64,000 nt of DNA from Candidatus Kinetoplastibacterium crithidii (GTDB taxonomy: Bacteria; Pseudomonadota; Gammaproteobacteria; Burkholderiales; Burkholderiaceae_B): NCBI GenBank assembly GCA_027557655.1, contig CP064915.1, positions 496,001-560,000 of the forward strand, read 5' to 3'. Every line of letters starts with the position of its first letter. The first letter of the stretch is position 1. Positions 19,694-29,726 of this stretch are shown piece by piece. The notes beneath the pieces were generated by a model that did not search any database, was not told the origin of the DNA, and saw only the letters and a list, made by a program, of their open reading frames with translations. The position numbers and the translations under genes were made by a program.

Positions 19694-20692
19694 CTATCTG
19701 TTAATATTTACAGAAATGTTATTTACTAAGCCGTTTAATACTGCTTCACGAGTGCGACGTAAAGCATAATGAAAAGAAACCACATCCGCAGAACCATGAC
19801 TTTTAAAAACCACACCTTTTAATCCAAGCAAAGACGCACCATTGTAACGCCTATTATCCATTCTTCTTTTCAAACTATTTAATACAGGTTTTGCTACAAC
19901 ACTTGCGAATAAAGATAATAGATTTTTTTTAAATTCTTCCTGCATAGTAACAGAAAGCATTTTAGCTAAACCTTCTATAGACTTTAGAACTATATTTCCG
20001 ACAAAGCCATCGCATACAACTATATCTACAATTCCACTAAAAATATCATTTCCTTCAATATTTCCATAAAAATTTAAATTACTTGAAGATAGAAGATCAA
20101 AAGTACTTTTAGTTAAATTATTACCTTTTATTAATTCTGAGCCAACATTTAATAAACCTATGCTTGGATTAACTACACCATCAATACTCTTTACTAAAAC
20201 AGCCCCCATCATTGCAAATTGCAACAGATTATCAGGCGAGCAATCTACATTTGCTCCAAGATCTAATATTGTAGTTGACTTCCCGATCTGATTGGGTATA
20301 GATGCTGCTATAGCAGGCCTATCTATACCTTCTAATGTTTTTAAAACATATTTTGAAATAGCCATCCAAGCTCCTGTATTCCCAGCAGAAATACAAGCAT
20401 CAGCTAATTTATTTTTTACACTAAAAGCTGACATATGCATGGATGATTTCTTTTTTTTTCTGAGAGCTATATCGATAGAGTCATCCATACTAATACTTTC
20501 TTCAGAAGGAATTATTTCGATTCTATTAAACGGTACATTATGGATTTTATCCAAATAACTCTTTATTAAATTATCAAAACCTACTAAAAAAATAGAAGTA
20601 TCAGAATACCTCTGAACAAAAGCAACTGAAGCCGGTATAGTAACAGGTAATCCTGTATCCCCTCCCATACAGTCAATAGCTATTTTTATCAC
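19694..20692 (-). CDS. plsX: Phosphate acyltransferase PlsX
   Basis: PlsX makes acyl-phosphate from acyl-ACP, the substrate of PlsY in phosphatidic acid synthesis. The 332-residue protein begins [16 protein letters not shown] and contains [20 protein letters not shown] and [13 protein letters not shown], all PlsX signatures. The start codon is GTG 20692. It directly follows rpmF (11 bases between) and leads the fab genes, joining ribosomal, phospholipid and fatty-acid genes in one transcription unit as in most proteobacteria. Confidence 0.96.
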   Translation of the reverse strand: MIKIAIDCMGGDTGLPVTIPASVAFVQRYSDTSIFLVGFDNLIKSYLDKIHNVPFNRIEIIPSEESISMDDSIDIALRKKKKSSMHMSAFSVKNKLADACISAGNTGAWMAISKYVLKTLEGIDRPAIAASIPNQIGKSTTILDLGANVDCSPDNLLQFAMMGAVLVKSIDGVVNPSIGLLNVGSELIKGNNLTKSTFDLLSSSNLNFYGNIEGNDIFSGIVDIVVCDGFVGNIVLKSIEGLAKMLSVTMQEEFKKNLLSLFASVVAKPVLNSLKRRMDNRRYNGASLLGLKGVVFKSHGSADVVSFHYALRRTREAVLNGLVNNISVNINR

Positions 20693-20703
20693 AGTATATA
20701 GAA

Positions 20704-20886
20704 TTAATTATTTTCTTTTACTGTTAAAACTTTTCTACCTCTATAAAAACCATTTGGACTAATGTGATGACGTAAGTGTATTTCTCCAGTCTTAGAATCA
20801 ACAGAAGTAGAAACAGGACTAAGAAAGTCATGAGACCTATGCATTCCTCTTTTAGAAGGCGATTTTTTATTTTGTTGAACAGCCAC
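20704..20886 (-). CDS. rpmF: 50S ribosomal protein L32
   Basis: L32 is a small protein of the large ribosomal subunit. The 60 residues begin [19 protein letters not shown] and include the conserved [14 protein letters not shown] end; no zinc cysteines are present, as in many proteobacterial L32. Translation starts at GTG 20886, with GGGAG 5 bases upstream. In relatives yceD (DUF177) lies immediately upstream; here only about 220 non-coding bases separate rpmF from divergent maf. Confidence 0.96.
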   Translation of the reverse strand: MAVQQNKKSPSKRGMHRSHDFLSPVSTSVDSKTGEIHLRHHISPNGFYRGRKVLTVKENN

Positions 20887-20912
20887 GACAGCTCCCTATA
20901 AAATTATGTATA

Positions 20913-20936
20913 ATGCTATATAGTATACTATAGCAT
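20913..20936. repeat. Inverted repeat upstream of rpmF
   Basis: ATGCTATA (20913-20920) and TATAGCAT (20929-20936) form an 8-bp perfect stem with an 8-base loop in the leader of the rpmF-plsX-fab run, 27 bases before the rpmF start. It could be a leader hairpin, an operator, or chance in AT-rich sequence. No function can be assigned from sequence alone. Confidence 0.35.
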
Positions 20937-21108
20937 AATGTTTAATGACCTACCGGAATATTAATATATTTGTATTCAATACTTTATAGTGATTTAATTT
21001 ATATATGAGACGATATAATAATAATTAATTACTATCAAATAAACATTAAAACTAACTATATGTTAGTACATAAAAATAACCATATAAGAACAATATCCCA
21101 TCAAATCT

Positions 21109-21717
21109 ATGAAAAAAAATACTCAACCATTAATTCTAGCATCAAGTTCAAAATATCGTAAAGAACTTTTATCAAAGTTAAAAATACCTTTCATTTGTAT
21201 ATCACCTGAGATAAATGAAACAGCTTTGGATAAAGAAACAATAAAAGAAACTTCTATGAGATTAGCTTTAAATAAAGCAAGAAAAATTTCAGAACTAAAT
21301 CCTAATTGTATTGTTATTGGATCTGATCAGGTAGCAGGTTATGGTACACATCATATTGGAAAACCAGGAAACTTCTCTAATGCAAAAAAACAATTAGAGC
21401 TCATGTCGGGAAAAACTATATTTTTTAGTAACTCCATAGCCGTAACAAATGGATTGCTTACAAAGACAGCAACAACACTTGTAGAATGCAAATTTAAGAA
21501 TCTAGATGAGTTAACTATAAAAAAATATCTGGAAATAGAAAAACCTTTTGATGTGGCAGGAAGCATTAAATCTGAAGGATTAGGCATAGTTTTATTAGAA
21601 AAAGTATACAGTGACGATCCTACTGCTATTTTAGGATTATCTCTTATACAGTTGACTAGTATACTAAAAGAATTTCATATAAACCCACTATTTGTAGACT
21701 ATGATTCAAATGAATAG
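21109..21717 (+). CDS. maf: Maf family nucleotide pyrophosphatase (YceF type)
   Basis: Maf proteins hydrolyse non-canonical or modified nucleoside triphosphates; the YceF subgroup prefers 7-methyl-GTP. The 202-residue protein begins with the SSSKYRKELL loop, has the IGSDQVAGYG catalytic segment with its acidic base near residue 71, and the DVAGSIKSEGLG stretch near 150. The gene is divergent from rpmF and overlaps the following methylase gene by 17 bases, an arrangement recalled from Bordetella relatives. The subgroup call is less certain than the family. Confidence 0.9.
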   Translation: MKKNTQPLILASSSKYRKELLSKLKIPFICISPEINETALDKETIKETSMRLALNKARKISELNPNCIVIGSDQVAGYGTHHIGKPGNFSNAKKQLELMSGKTIFFSNSIAVTNGLLTKTATTLVECKFKNLDELTIKKYLEIEKPFDVAGSIKSEGLGIVLLEKVYSDDPTAILGLSLIQLTSILKEFHINPLFVDYDSNE

Positions 21718-22423
21718 AAAATTACATTTAATACCAGTGCCTATAGGTAGCAATTTAATCAGTGCTTGTATTCCAGAAGAAACACTAAGATTATCATCTA
21801 TTTTAAGAATATATATAGCAGAAAACGCGAAAACCGCTCGATCTTTTTTAAAACAAATAAATTTAAAACATCCTTTAAATGAAATAACTATCCATACAAT
21901 AACAGAAAAAACACAAGATTCTGAAATAGAAAAATGGTTATCACAAGATAACATCTATGATATAGGACTAGTTTCGGAAGCTGGATGTCCTGCTATAGCA
22001 GATCCTGGATCACAAGTAGTAAAAATTGCACACAGTATGGGAATACAAATAAAACCTTATGTTGGACCTTCTTCCATAATATTAGGATTAATGTCCAGTG
22101 GTCTAAATGGACAAAATTTTGCTTTCAGAGGATATGCACCAAAAAAACAAGAAGAAAGAATTAAAACAATTGCTAATTGGGAAAAAGAATCACTTGCAAA
22201 TAATCAAACACAAATTTTAATAGAAACACCATATCGTAATATTCATTTATATGAAAGTTTAGTTACTACTCTCAACCAAAATACAAAATTGTGTATTGCA
22301 AGCGAACTAAACTCAGTAAATGAAACAATTAAAACTCTCAATATTAAACAATGGAGAGCACAAGATTATCCAAATATTCATAAAAAACCTACAATATTTC
22401 TCTACATAGCAGATAACGTTTAA
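21701..22423 (+). CDS. SAM-dependent methyltransferase, tetrapyrrole-methylase/RsmI-like fold
   Basis: This 240-residue protein shares the fold of RsmI and precorrin methylases: an N-terminal LHLIPVPIG strand, the GLVSEAGCPAIADPGSQVV loop near residues 87-105, and VGPSSIILGLMSSGLNG near 120. It lacks the ACEDTR-type motif that true RsmI has after the first strand; AENAKTARSF stands there. It is therefore a paralogue whose substrate is not established. ATG 21713 is an alternative start that would avoid overlapping maf by so much. It converges on rluC with only 4 bases between. Confidence 0.82.
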   Translation: MIQMNRKLHLIPVPIGSNLISACIPEETLRLSSILRIYIAENAKTARSFLKQINLKHPLNEITIHTITEKTQDSEIEKWLSQDNIYDIGLVSEAGCPAIADPGSQVVKIAHSMGIQIKPYVGPSSIILGLMSSGLNGQNFAFRGYAPKKQEERIKTIANWEKESLANNQTQILIETPYRNIHLYESLVTTLNQNTKLCIASELNSVNETIKTLNIKQWRAQDYPNIHKKPTIFLYIADNV

Positions 22424-22427
22424 AAAA

Positions 22428-23342
22428 TTATATGTTTGATTTTAATATATTTAAGATACGATCACACTCAACAGGCATACATGATTCTAATTCAATTATT
22501 TCCTTGGTTGAAGGATGCAAAAATTTTAAACCATGCGCATGTAAAAACATTCTTTTAAATCCGTTTTGAATAAAAAATAAATCATGTTCTTCTGATCCAT
22601 ATTTGCTATCACCTATAATTGGAAAGCCACTATGTGATAAATGAACTCTAATTTGATGTGTACGACCACTAAGTATTTTTATATTTAGCAAACTATAATC
22701 ACCATAATGTCTTATTAAATCAACAATAGTATGAGCATGTTGCCCTTCTGGACTTACAACGACTCTTCTTTCACCTGATTTTGTAATATATTTTTTTAAT
22801 GGAAATTTAATATGTTGTCTTTTATTCAACCATTTACCTTTAACTAGAGCAATATATCTTTTATGGCATAAAGATTCTCTAAACATCCTATGGAACTCTA
22901 ATAAACAACTTCTTTTTTTTGCAACTATTAGTAAACCAGAGGTATCTCTATCTAGTCTATGCACTAATTCTAAAAATGTACCTTTTTTATAACATGCCCT
23001 CAGCTGTTCTATAACTCCGAATAAAATACCACTACCACCATGCACTGCTATTCCATATGGCTTATCTATCACAAAAAAATTATCATCTTCATAAATAATA
23101 GAAAACTTTATTTTTGGAAAAGTAACATTTGCATTTGCTTGTGGTAATCTTAAATTAGGTAATGAAACTACATCTTTAGCTAATAATTTATAATCAACTT
23201 TTGATTTTTTATTATTAATTTTAATATTTCCTTTGCGAATTATTTTATAAATATGACTTTTAGGAACCCCTTTTAAAATCTTTAATAAAAAATTATCTAA
23301 TCTTTGACCTTCATTATCTACATCAATATTTATATTTTTCAC
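22428..23342 (-). CDS. rluC: 23S rRNA pseudouridine synthase RluC
   Basis: RluC makes pseudouridines 955, 2504 and 2580 in E. coli 23S rRNA. An S4-like RNA-binding domain at the N-terminus (GQRLDNFLLKILKGVPKSHIYK) precedes the catalytic domain with its nucleophilic aspartate in HRLDRDTSGLLIVA. The region GRTHQIRVHLSHSGFPIIGD is near residue 215. GTG 23342 starts where family similarity begins; TTG 23366 is also open and would add 8 residues. It is divergent from rne, the usual pairing. Confidence 0.93.
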   Translation of the reverse strand: MKNINIDVDNEGQRLDNFLLKILKGVPKSHIYKIIRKGNIKINNKKSKVDYKLLAKDVVSLPNLRLPQANANVTFPKIKFSIIYEDDNFFVIDKPYGIAVHGGSGILFGVIEQLRACYKKGTFLELVHRLDRDTSGLLIVAKKRSCLLEFHRMFRESLCHKRYIALVKGKWLNKRQHIKFPLKKYITKSGERRVVVSPEGQHAHTIVDLIRHYGDYSLLNIKILSGRTHQIRVHLSHSGFPIIGDSKYGSEEHDLFFIQNGFKRMFLHAHGLKFLHPSTKEIIELESCMPVECDRILNILKSNI

Positions 23343-23812
23343 AATAAAAGTAATTATAGTTATCAAAGTATCTTTGCTAGCAACAGAAAGAGACTTATAA
23401 TTAGAGAAATTTACCTATAAAGATGATAATTAGAAAACTGTAATCTTAGATTAAAATATAATAAGATACAATAAATCAAATTTAATAGGTTCTATATTAA
23501 TACTGATGTATTTACCAGTAAATATTTTAAATTTAAATATTTTGTGTGTACTTATAATAACATTTGTTATACACAATCCTTAGCAAATATAAGAGAATAA
23601 ACTTAAGTAAAACAAACTATAAATTTATCTGAATATATTAAAGGAAAACAAAAAATAAATATTCTTATATTTAACAAAAAAAATAATATGTTAATTATAA
23701 ATTATAAATAATGAATAAAAGTTAATTTGATCTTTAATATCTACATGATATGTAGCAGAAATCAAGATAGTGTTTAGTATTGTTTTTAATGGTAACGGAG
23801 AAAATACCACTC
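23343..23812. other. rluC-rne divergent intergenic region and rne leader
   Basis: About 470 bases without a plausible gene on either strand. It must hold the promoters of rluC and rne and probably a long rne 5' leader. A loose inverted repeat, TGTGTA to TACACA around 23543-23573, is visible. In E. coli the rne leader mediates autoregulation by RNase E, but conservation of those hairpins here cannot be judged by eye. Confidence 0.5.
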
Positions 23813-26290
23813 ATGAAAAGAATGTTATTTAACGCAACACACCATGAAGAAATACGTGTTGCAATTGTAGATGGACAAAAATTAATAGATTTAGATGTAG
23901 AAACATCTAGCCGTGAACAACGTAAAGGTAATATATATAAAGGAGTTGTAACAAGAATTGAACCTGGTTTAGAGGCATGTTTTATAAATTATGGAGAAGA
24001 CAAACATGGATTTCTACCATTTAAAGAAATAGCGAAAAGTTATTTTAAAGAAGGAATTGATTTTAGAAATACAAAAATCCAAGATGCTATAAAAGATGGT
24101 CAAGAATTAATTGTCCAAGTAGAAAAAGAAGAAAGAGGAAATAAAGGAGCTGCTCTTACCACATTCATATCATTGGCTGGTAGATATTTAGTACTAATGC
24201 CTAATAACCCTAGAGGAGGAGGTGTATCTAGGCGTATAGAAGGAGAAGAACGTCAAGAATTAAAAGATATCATGGAGAAACTAGATATTCCCAATGGGAT
24301 GAGTATAATAGCAAGAACAGCTGGAATTGGTAGAACTATTGAGGAGCTTCAGTGGGATTTATCCTATCTACTCCAATTGTGGAATGCAATAGATAAAGCA
24401 GCTAAAGAGAATAATTCTCCGGTACTCATATACTTAGAATCTAGTCTAATTATAAGGGCAATAAGAGATTATTTTTCACCAGATATTAATGAAATTCTAA
24501 TTGATAATCAAGAAATTGTTAAGCAAGCTCAAGCATTCATGAGTGTTGTAATGCCAGACAATGTCCAATGTGTCAAGAATTATCAAAATGAAATACCATT
24601 ATTTTCAAGATTCCAAATAGAACATCAAATAGAAACAGCATATTCTAGAATGATTCAATTGCCATCCGGTGGCTCTATTGTAATTGACCATACTGAAGCA
24701 TTAGTCGCAATAGATGTAAATTCCGCAAAATCAACAAGAGGTGCTGATATAGAAGAAACTGCCTTAAGGACAAATCTAGAAGCTGCTGAAGAAGTTGCAA
24801 GACAATTAAGATTAAGAGATCTTGGTGGTCTTATAGTAATTGATTTTATAGATATGGAAGATATTAAAAATCAAAAAAGTGTTGAACAAAGACTTAGAGA
24901 AGCATTAAGAGTAGATAGAGCAAGAGTGCAAATAGGCAAAAAAATATCAAAATTTGGACTAATAGAACTATCAAGACAAAGATTGCGTCCAGCTTTAAAT
25001 GAAGGATCACATATAACATGTCCTAGATGTACTGGAATTGGAGTTATTAGAGATACGGAATCTAGTGCTCTACAAGTATTGAGACTAATTCAGGAAGAAG
25101 CAATGAAAGATGCTACTGCAGCGGTATATGCACAATTACCAGTAGATGTTGCTACTTATTTATTGAATGAAAAAAGAAATGATATTAATAATATAGAATT
25201 ACAACTAAGTATAAAACTTATTTTAATACCAAATAAGTATTTTGAAACACCACATTATAATATAGAAAGAATAAAAAATGATGATCCAAAATTAGAAGAA
25301 CAAAAAACAAGCTTTAATTTAGTAGAGATACCAAACAATAATTTAATATGGAACATACCAGAATCCGAAGAAAAACATAGGCCAGAGGCTTTGATAAAAG
25401 ATAGTACACTTAGAAAACCAGCCCCAATAGTATCCAATATAAAGTATAAATCTTCAAATAATTCTAGTGATAATAGCAATATATTCAAAAAAATATTTTC
25501 CTGGATAAACTTATTCAATAAAAAAGAAACAACCCCACAAAATCAATATAATCACCATAAATCATCTCTACATGAACAACAAAACTCAAAACATAGAAAT
25601 GAAAAAAAATATAATTATAGAAATAAAAACCAAAGTAAATTACTACAAGAAAAGCAACCTACAAATTCTATAGATTCATATAATGAAAATATAAATAAAA
25701 TAGAAGAAGATCATATCTTATCTAAAAAAGATAAAATTAAAAATAAACGTGATAATCAAATTAATCTTGTAGAAAATAAAATAGAAGTCAATTATGAAAG
25801 AAAAATTGATCCTTTAGATCAAAATAATTTGACAACAAATAACAATGATAATGATAAAAAACCAAATATCCGTAGAAGAAATAATGGTTATAGAAAAAAT
25901 CAGAAAAATTTCATATCTAAAAATTCAAAAGAATTAGCTATTTCTCATGAAGTAGAAAATATAGATACAAATCTTTCTTTTGCAGATAAAACTGATAATG
26001 ATTCTACTCAGAAGAACTCTGAAAAACTGATATCTACTAATAATAAAATTGAAGATAATATGATAGAAACAGCAACTATAAATAATTCATATCCACCAAA
26101 GATAAATTATAATATTGTGGCTACTACCAATCAACCTACAAAAAACCTTCAAATAGTAGAAACTAATTCTCAACCTATTAATGAACAAACTAATGATATT
26201 AAACCAGAAAGTAATAGAAGAATTTATACTAAAAATACTACAGACCATAAAACAAAGAAACATCTAATACAGGTAGAAACTAAAGATTAA
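23813..26290 (+). CDS. rne: Ribonuclease E
   Basis: RNase E starts most mRNA decay and processes rRNA and tRNA precursors. Starting at ATG 23813 gives 825 residues beginning MKRMLFNAT like the family. The catalytic half has an S1 domain at about 35-120, magnesium ligands Asp301 (AIDVNSAKS) and Asp344 (IVIDFIDME), and the zinc-link cysteines 403 and 406 in CPRC, all within two of E. coli numbering. After about residue 480 the tail is rich in Asn, Lys and Glu. A hydrophobic basic segment near 556-572 (NIFKKIFSWINLFNKK) probably anchors it to the membrane. GGAG lies 12 bases before the chosen start; ATG 23822 is nearby. It converges on accD across a terminator. Confidence 0.96.
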   Translation: MKRMLFNATHHEEIRVAIVDGQKLIDLDVETSSREQRKGNIYKGVVTRIEPGLEACFINYGEDKHGFLPFKEIAKSYFKEGIDFRNTKIQDAIKDGQELIVQVEKEERGNKGAALTTFISLAGRYLVLMPNNPRGGGVSRRIEGEERQELKDIMEKLDIPNGMSIIARTAGIGRTIEELQWDLSYLLQLWNAIDKAAKENNSPVLIYLESSLIIRAIRDYFSPDINEILIDNQEIVKQAQAFMSVVMPDNVQCVKNYQNEIPLFSRFQIEHQIETAYSRMIQLPSGGSIVIDHTEALVAIDVNSAKSTRGADIEETALRTNLEAAEEVARQLRLRDLGGLIVIDFIDMEDIKNQKSVEQRLREALRVDRARVQIGKKISKFGLIELSRQRLRPALNEGSHITCPRCTGIGVIRDTESSALQVLRLIQEEAMKDATAAVYAQLPVDVATYLLNEKRNDINNIELQLSIKLILIPNKYFETPHYNIERIKNDDPKLEEQKTSFNLVEIPNNNLIWNIPESEEKHRPEALIKDSTLRKPAPIVSNIKYKSSNNSSDNSNIFKKIFSWINLFNKKETTPQNQYNHHKSSLHEQQNSKHRNEKKYNYRNKNQSKLLQEKQPTNSIDSYNENINKIEEDHILSKKDKIKNKRDNQINLVENKIEVNYERKIDPLDQNNLTTNNNDNDKKPNIRRRNNGYRKNQKNFISKNSKELAISHEVENIDTNLSFADKTDNDSTQKNSEKLISTNNKIEDNMIETATINNSYPPKINYNIVATTNQPTKNLQIVETNSQPINEQTNDIKPESNRRIYTKNTTDHKTKKHLIQVETKD

Positions 26291-26295
26291 AAATC

Positions 26296-26344
26296 AAAAC
26301 ATAGCATCTGTAATTTATTCAAAAAATTACGATGCTATGTTTTT
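26296..26344. terminator. Bidirectional terminator between rne and accD
   Basis: AAAACATAGCATC (26296-26308) pairs with GATGCTATGTTTT (26331-26343), and an inner GTAATTT/AAATTAC stem extends it, giving a long hairpin flanked by A and T runs. It fills the 59-base gap between the convergent stop codons of rne and accD, so it probably ends both transcripts. Confidence 0.85.
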
Positions 26345-26349
26345 CATAA

Positions 26350-27201
26350 TTATTTTAATAAAATTGACAATAAATCATAAATTATTTCTTTTAATTTTCT
26401 TCTATCAATAACCATATCTATGGCACCTTTATCTAGCAAAAATTCTGCTCTCTGAAATCCTTCAGGTAACTTTTCCCTAACAGTTTGCTCTATAACTCTA
26501 GGACCTGCAAATCCTATCAAGGCCTTAGGTTCAGCTATTACAACATCACCCATAAAAGCAAAACTAGCAGAAACACCACCCATAGTAGGATCTGTCAAAA
26601 CACTAATAAAAGGCAGTTTTGCAGCTGATAAAGAAACCAGCATGGCATTGGTTTTAGACATTTGCATCAAGGAAAATAAACTTTCTTGCATTCTTGCTCC
26701 ACCAGATGCAGATATACATATGAAAGGCATAGAATGGTCTATAGCATGCTGCACAGCTAATTTAAAACGCTCGCCAACTACCGAACCCATAGACCCACCC
26801 ATAAAAGCAAATTCAAAACATGCTAAAACAACTGGCATTTTATTGATATAACCACACATCACAAGTAATGAATCTGTTTCTTTTGTCTGCTTTATAGCAT
26901 CGTTTAATCTGTCAGTATATTTTTTTGTATCTTTAAATTTCAATATATCAACAGATCTTATGCTACTACCTATTTCAAAACGACCTTCTGAATCCAGTAA
27001 AGAATCTATTCTTGCTCTTGACCCCATACGCATATGATGGCTACATTTGGGGCAAACATATAAGTTAGCGATCAAATCTTCATTATATAAAACTGAATCA
27101 CAAGAAATACATTTACACCATAAACCCTGTGGAACACGCCTAGCACCACTATCATTAGACTTGCTAATTCTTGGAGGTAGGATTTTTTCTAACCAACTCA
27201 T
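26350..27201 (-). CDS. accD: Acetyl-CoA carboxylase carboxyltransferase beta subunit
   Basis: AccD forms the carboxyltransferase with AccA and makes malonyl-CoA for FabD and FabF. The 283 residues start [12 protein letters not shown] and carry a four-cysteine zinc ribbon: CKCISC near residue 30 and CPKC near 50. The crotonase-like core has [12 protein letters not shown] and [11 protein letters not shown]. The upstream extension to 27234 is rejected because the family starts at MSWLEK. It follows trpA after 29 bases, the trpA-accD order known in beta- and gammaproteobacteria; folC, which often comes next, is absent here. Confidence 0.96.
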   Translation of the reverse strand: MSWLEKILPPRISKSNDSGARRVPQGLWCKCISCDSVLYNEDLIANLYVCPKCSHHMRMGSRARIDSLLDSEGRFEIGSSIRSVDILKFKDTKKYTDRLNDAIKQTKETDSLLVMCGYINKMPVVLACFEFAFMGGSMGSVVGERFKLAVQHAIDHSMPFICISASGGARMQESLFSLMQMSKTNAMLVSLSAAKLPFISVLTDPTMGGVSASFAFMGDVVIAEPKALIGFAGPRVIEQTVREKLPEGFQRAEFLLDKGAIDMVIDRRKLKEIIYDLLSILLK

Positions 27202-27230
27202 ATTATGATATATAACAGCAAAATAAAAAA

Positions 27231-28070
27231 TCACATACTATCAAGAGACTTTCTTATATTAGCTATCCAATTACTAGCAGCAGATATAGCAGCACTATCT
27301 TTATTTCCAGCAATCTCATTATTAACTGACTCTTGCATTATTTCTATAATTTTACTTCCTATTACTACTGCATCAGCACAATTAGCAATCTGCTTAGCAC
27401 TTTCAGCATCTCTAATACCAAAACCAACTCCAACTGGAACATTAATATGTTTTCTAATTAAATGTAATTTCTCAACTACCTCTTCAATATTAAGTTTTTT
27501 AGAACCAGTAACTCCTCGTAAGGAAACATAATATACATAACCATTTGCAATCTTAGATATCTTTTTGATACGTTCTTCTCCAGAAGTAGGAGAAAGCAAA
27601 AAAATCATGTTTATACCAGCATCACCAAGCATTTTTGAAAAATCTTCAGACTCTTCAGGAGTATAGTCAACTACTAACACCCCATCAACTCCAGCAGTTT
27701 TTGACAACTGAGCAAATTGTTTTTGGCCAATACTCTCTATTGGATTAGCATACCCCATAAGAACAACTGGTGTTACTTTATCATGAATACGGAATTCTTC
27801 TACTGCACTTAATATCTTTTTTAAATTCATACCATTTTTTATAGCACGTTCAGAAGCTTTTTGTATTACAGGACCATCTGCCATAGGATCAGAAAAAGGC
27901 ATTCCAATTTCTAAAATATCAGCACCACTTTTTGCTAAGCTGTGCATCAAAGGAACAGTAGAACTAATTGAAGGGTCACCAGCAGTAACATATGTAATAA
28001 GAGCTGATTTACGACCATCACTAACCATTCTAGAAAAAAATGATTCAATACGATTTATTTTTGTATTCAT
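27231..28070 (-). CDS. trpA: Tryptophan synthase alpha chain
   Basis: TrpA cleaves indole-3-glycerol phosphate to indole, which is tunnelled to TrpB. The 279-residue TIM barrel has the catalytic Glu54 and Asp65 in [16 protein letters not shown], spaced as in Salmonella (49 and 60), plus the phosphate-binding [14 protein letters not shown] segment. Start ATG 28070 is 6 bases from the trpB stop, so the pair is coupled. No sign of decay is seen. Confidence 0.96.
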   Translation of the reverse strand: MNTKINRIESFFSRMVSDGRKSALITYVTAGDPSISSTVPLMHSLAKSGADILEIGMPFSDPMADGPVIQKASERAIKNGMNLKKILSAVEEFRIHDKVTPVVLMGYANPIESIGQKQFAQLSKTAGVDGVLVVDYTPEESEDFSKMLGDAGINMIFLLSPTSGEERIKKISKIANGYVYYVSLRGVTGSKKLNIEEVVEKLHLIRKHINVPVGVGFGIRDAESAKQIANCADAVVIGSKIIEIMQESVNNEIAGNKDSAAISAASNWIANIRKSLDSM

Positions 28071-28076
28071 AAATTT

Positions 28077-29276
28077 TTATAAAGAGATACCAGAACGTTC
28101 GGCAACTGTATGCATATCTTTGTCACCACGACCAGACAAATTAACAAGAATAATATTATCTTTTGGAAGAGAAGGCGCCATTTTAACTGCTTGAGCAATT
28201 GCATGAGCAGACTCTAAGGCAGGCATAATACCCTCAATACGACAACAATCATGAAAAGATTTCAATGCTTCATCATCAGTAATGCCGACATAATTAGCTC
28301 TACCTATTTCTTTTAACCAAACATGCTCTGGACCAACTCCAGGATAATCTAAACCAGCTGATATAGAATGTGTTTCTTTTATCTGACCATCCTCATTTTG
28401 TATTACATATGTTCTATTACCATGCAAAACGCCTACTTTTCCAGCTATCAAAGAAGCTGAATGTAGACCGGTATCTATACCAGATCCAGCTGCTTCTACA
28501 CCTATTAATTGAACATTTTCATATGGAATATATGGATGGAATATACCTATAGCATTAGATCCCCCACCTACTGCAGCAATAACATAATCAGGTTGACGAC
28601 CTGCATATTTTGGCATCTGACAAATACTTTCTTTGCCTATTATCGTCTGAAAATCTCTTACCATACGAGGATAAGGATCAGGTCCTGCTACAGTACCAAT
28701 AATATAAAAAGTATCATCTACGTTAGTTACCCAATCTCTCATTGCTTCATTTAAAGCATCTTTCAATGTACATGAACCAGAATAAACTGGTACTATACTT
28801 GCTCCCAATAATTTCATTCTATATACATTGGAAGCCTGTCTCTTAACATCTTCACTACCCATATAAACTACGCATTCCATACCATAACGAGCAGCAACAG
28901 TAGCTGTGGCAACACCATGCTGTCCTGCACCAGTCTCTGCTATAACGCGTCGCTTATTCATTCTTTTAGCAAGTAATGCTTGTCCAATACAATTATTAAC
29001 TTTGTGCGCTCCAGTATGATTTAGATCTTCTCTTTTAAACCATATTTGTGCTCCACCTAACATTTCTGACCATCTTTTAGCATGATATACAGGGCTAGGT
29101 CTACCGACAAAATGCTTTAATTCATTTTCAAACTCTTCAACAAAAAATGAATCATTACGATATTTATCATAATTGAAACGCAATTCAGCTATTGGATGCA
29201 TCAGCGTTTCAGAAACAAAGAGCCCACCATATTGACCAAAATGGCCATTATCATCAGGGTAATTATACTTTAACAA
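28077..29276 (-). CDS. trpB: Tryptophan synthase beta chain
   Basis: TrpB joins indole and serine into tryptophan using pyridoxal phosphate. The 399-residue protein has the Schiff-base Lys92 in [13 protein letters not shown] and the phosphate cup [10 protein letters not shown] near residue 240; the C-terminus keeps [13 protein letters not shown]. Translation starts at TTG 29276, with GGAG 7 bases upstream and no nearby in-frame ATG. In relatives trpF and truA are usual upstream neighbours; here a gene-free spacer of 450 bases follows back to pncB. Confidence 0.95.
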   Translation of the reverse strand: MLKYNYPDDNGHFGQYGGLFVSETLMHPIAELRFNYDKYRNDSFFVEEFENELKHFVGRPSPVYHAKRWSEMLGGAQIWFKREDLNHTGAHKVNNCIGQALLAKRMNKRRVIAETGAGQHGVATATVAARYGMECVVYMGSEDVKRQASNVYRMKLLGASIVPVYSGSCTLKDALNEAMRDWVTNVDDTFYIIGTVAGPDPYPRMVRDFQTIIGKESICQMPKYAGRQPDYVIAAVGGGSNAIGIFHPYIPYENVQLIGVEAAGSGIDTGLHSASLIAGKVGVLHGNRTYVIQNEDGQIKETHSISAGLDYPGVGPEHVWLKEIGRANYVGITDDEALKSFHDCCRIEGIMPALESAHAIAQAVKMAPSLPKDNIILVNLSGRGDKDMHTVAERSGISL

Positions 29277-29726
29277 GAAAGTTCTCCACTGTTACTAATA
29301 AAAATTATTATCACCAAATTAAATAAAACTAATAGTTACAATTCTACATTAAGTTAGCAAAAATTGTGAGTTAATAAAACATTATATATAGCATTAAACA
29401 AAAAGATTTCCATAAGTTAATATCTACAACTCAAATAATTATTTCTTTACAAACAATATATAACTATTAAATCCAGTTTGATTTATGCTATATAATCATC
29501 ATGTTACAAATTTGATAACTAATTAAAATAATAGATAACCTCTTGTAAAGAATGATAAATATTCTTAATTGTGAAAACAATAACATCTCAAAAATTTGTT
29601 GCAACGTTCCCTATAAAAGAAACCTTAATACAAAGTAATATACTGTCATTAAATAATATTAAAAAGCATACATTTAGATATTATAAAAAATATCTTCTTT
29701 ATGAACATCTTAAATGATTAAACTCA
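29277..29726. other. Gene-free spacer between trpB and pncB
   Basis: No frame on either strand gives a recognisable product. The minus strand, where trpF or truA could be expected, is full of stops and I could not match any piece to those proteins. The trpB promoter must lie here. The stretch is even more AT-rich than its surroundings and is probably eroded sequence. Confidence 0.5.
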
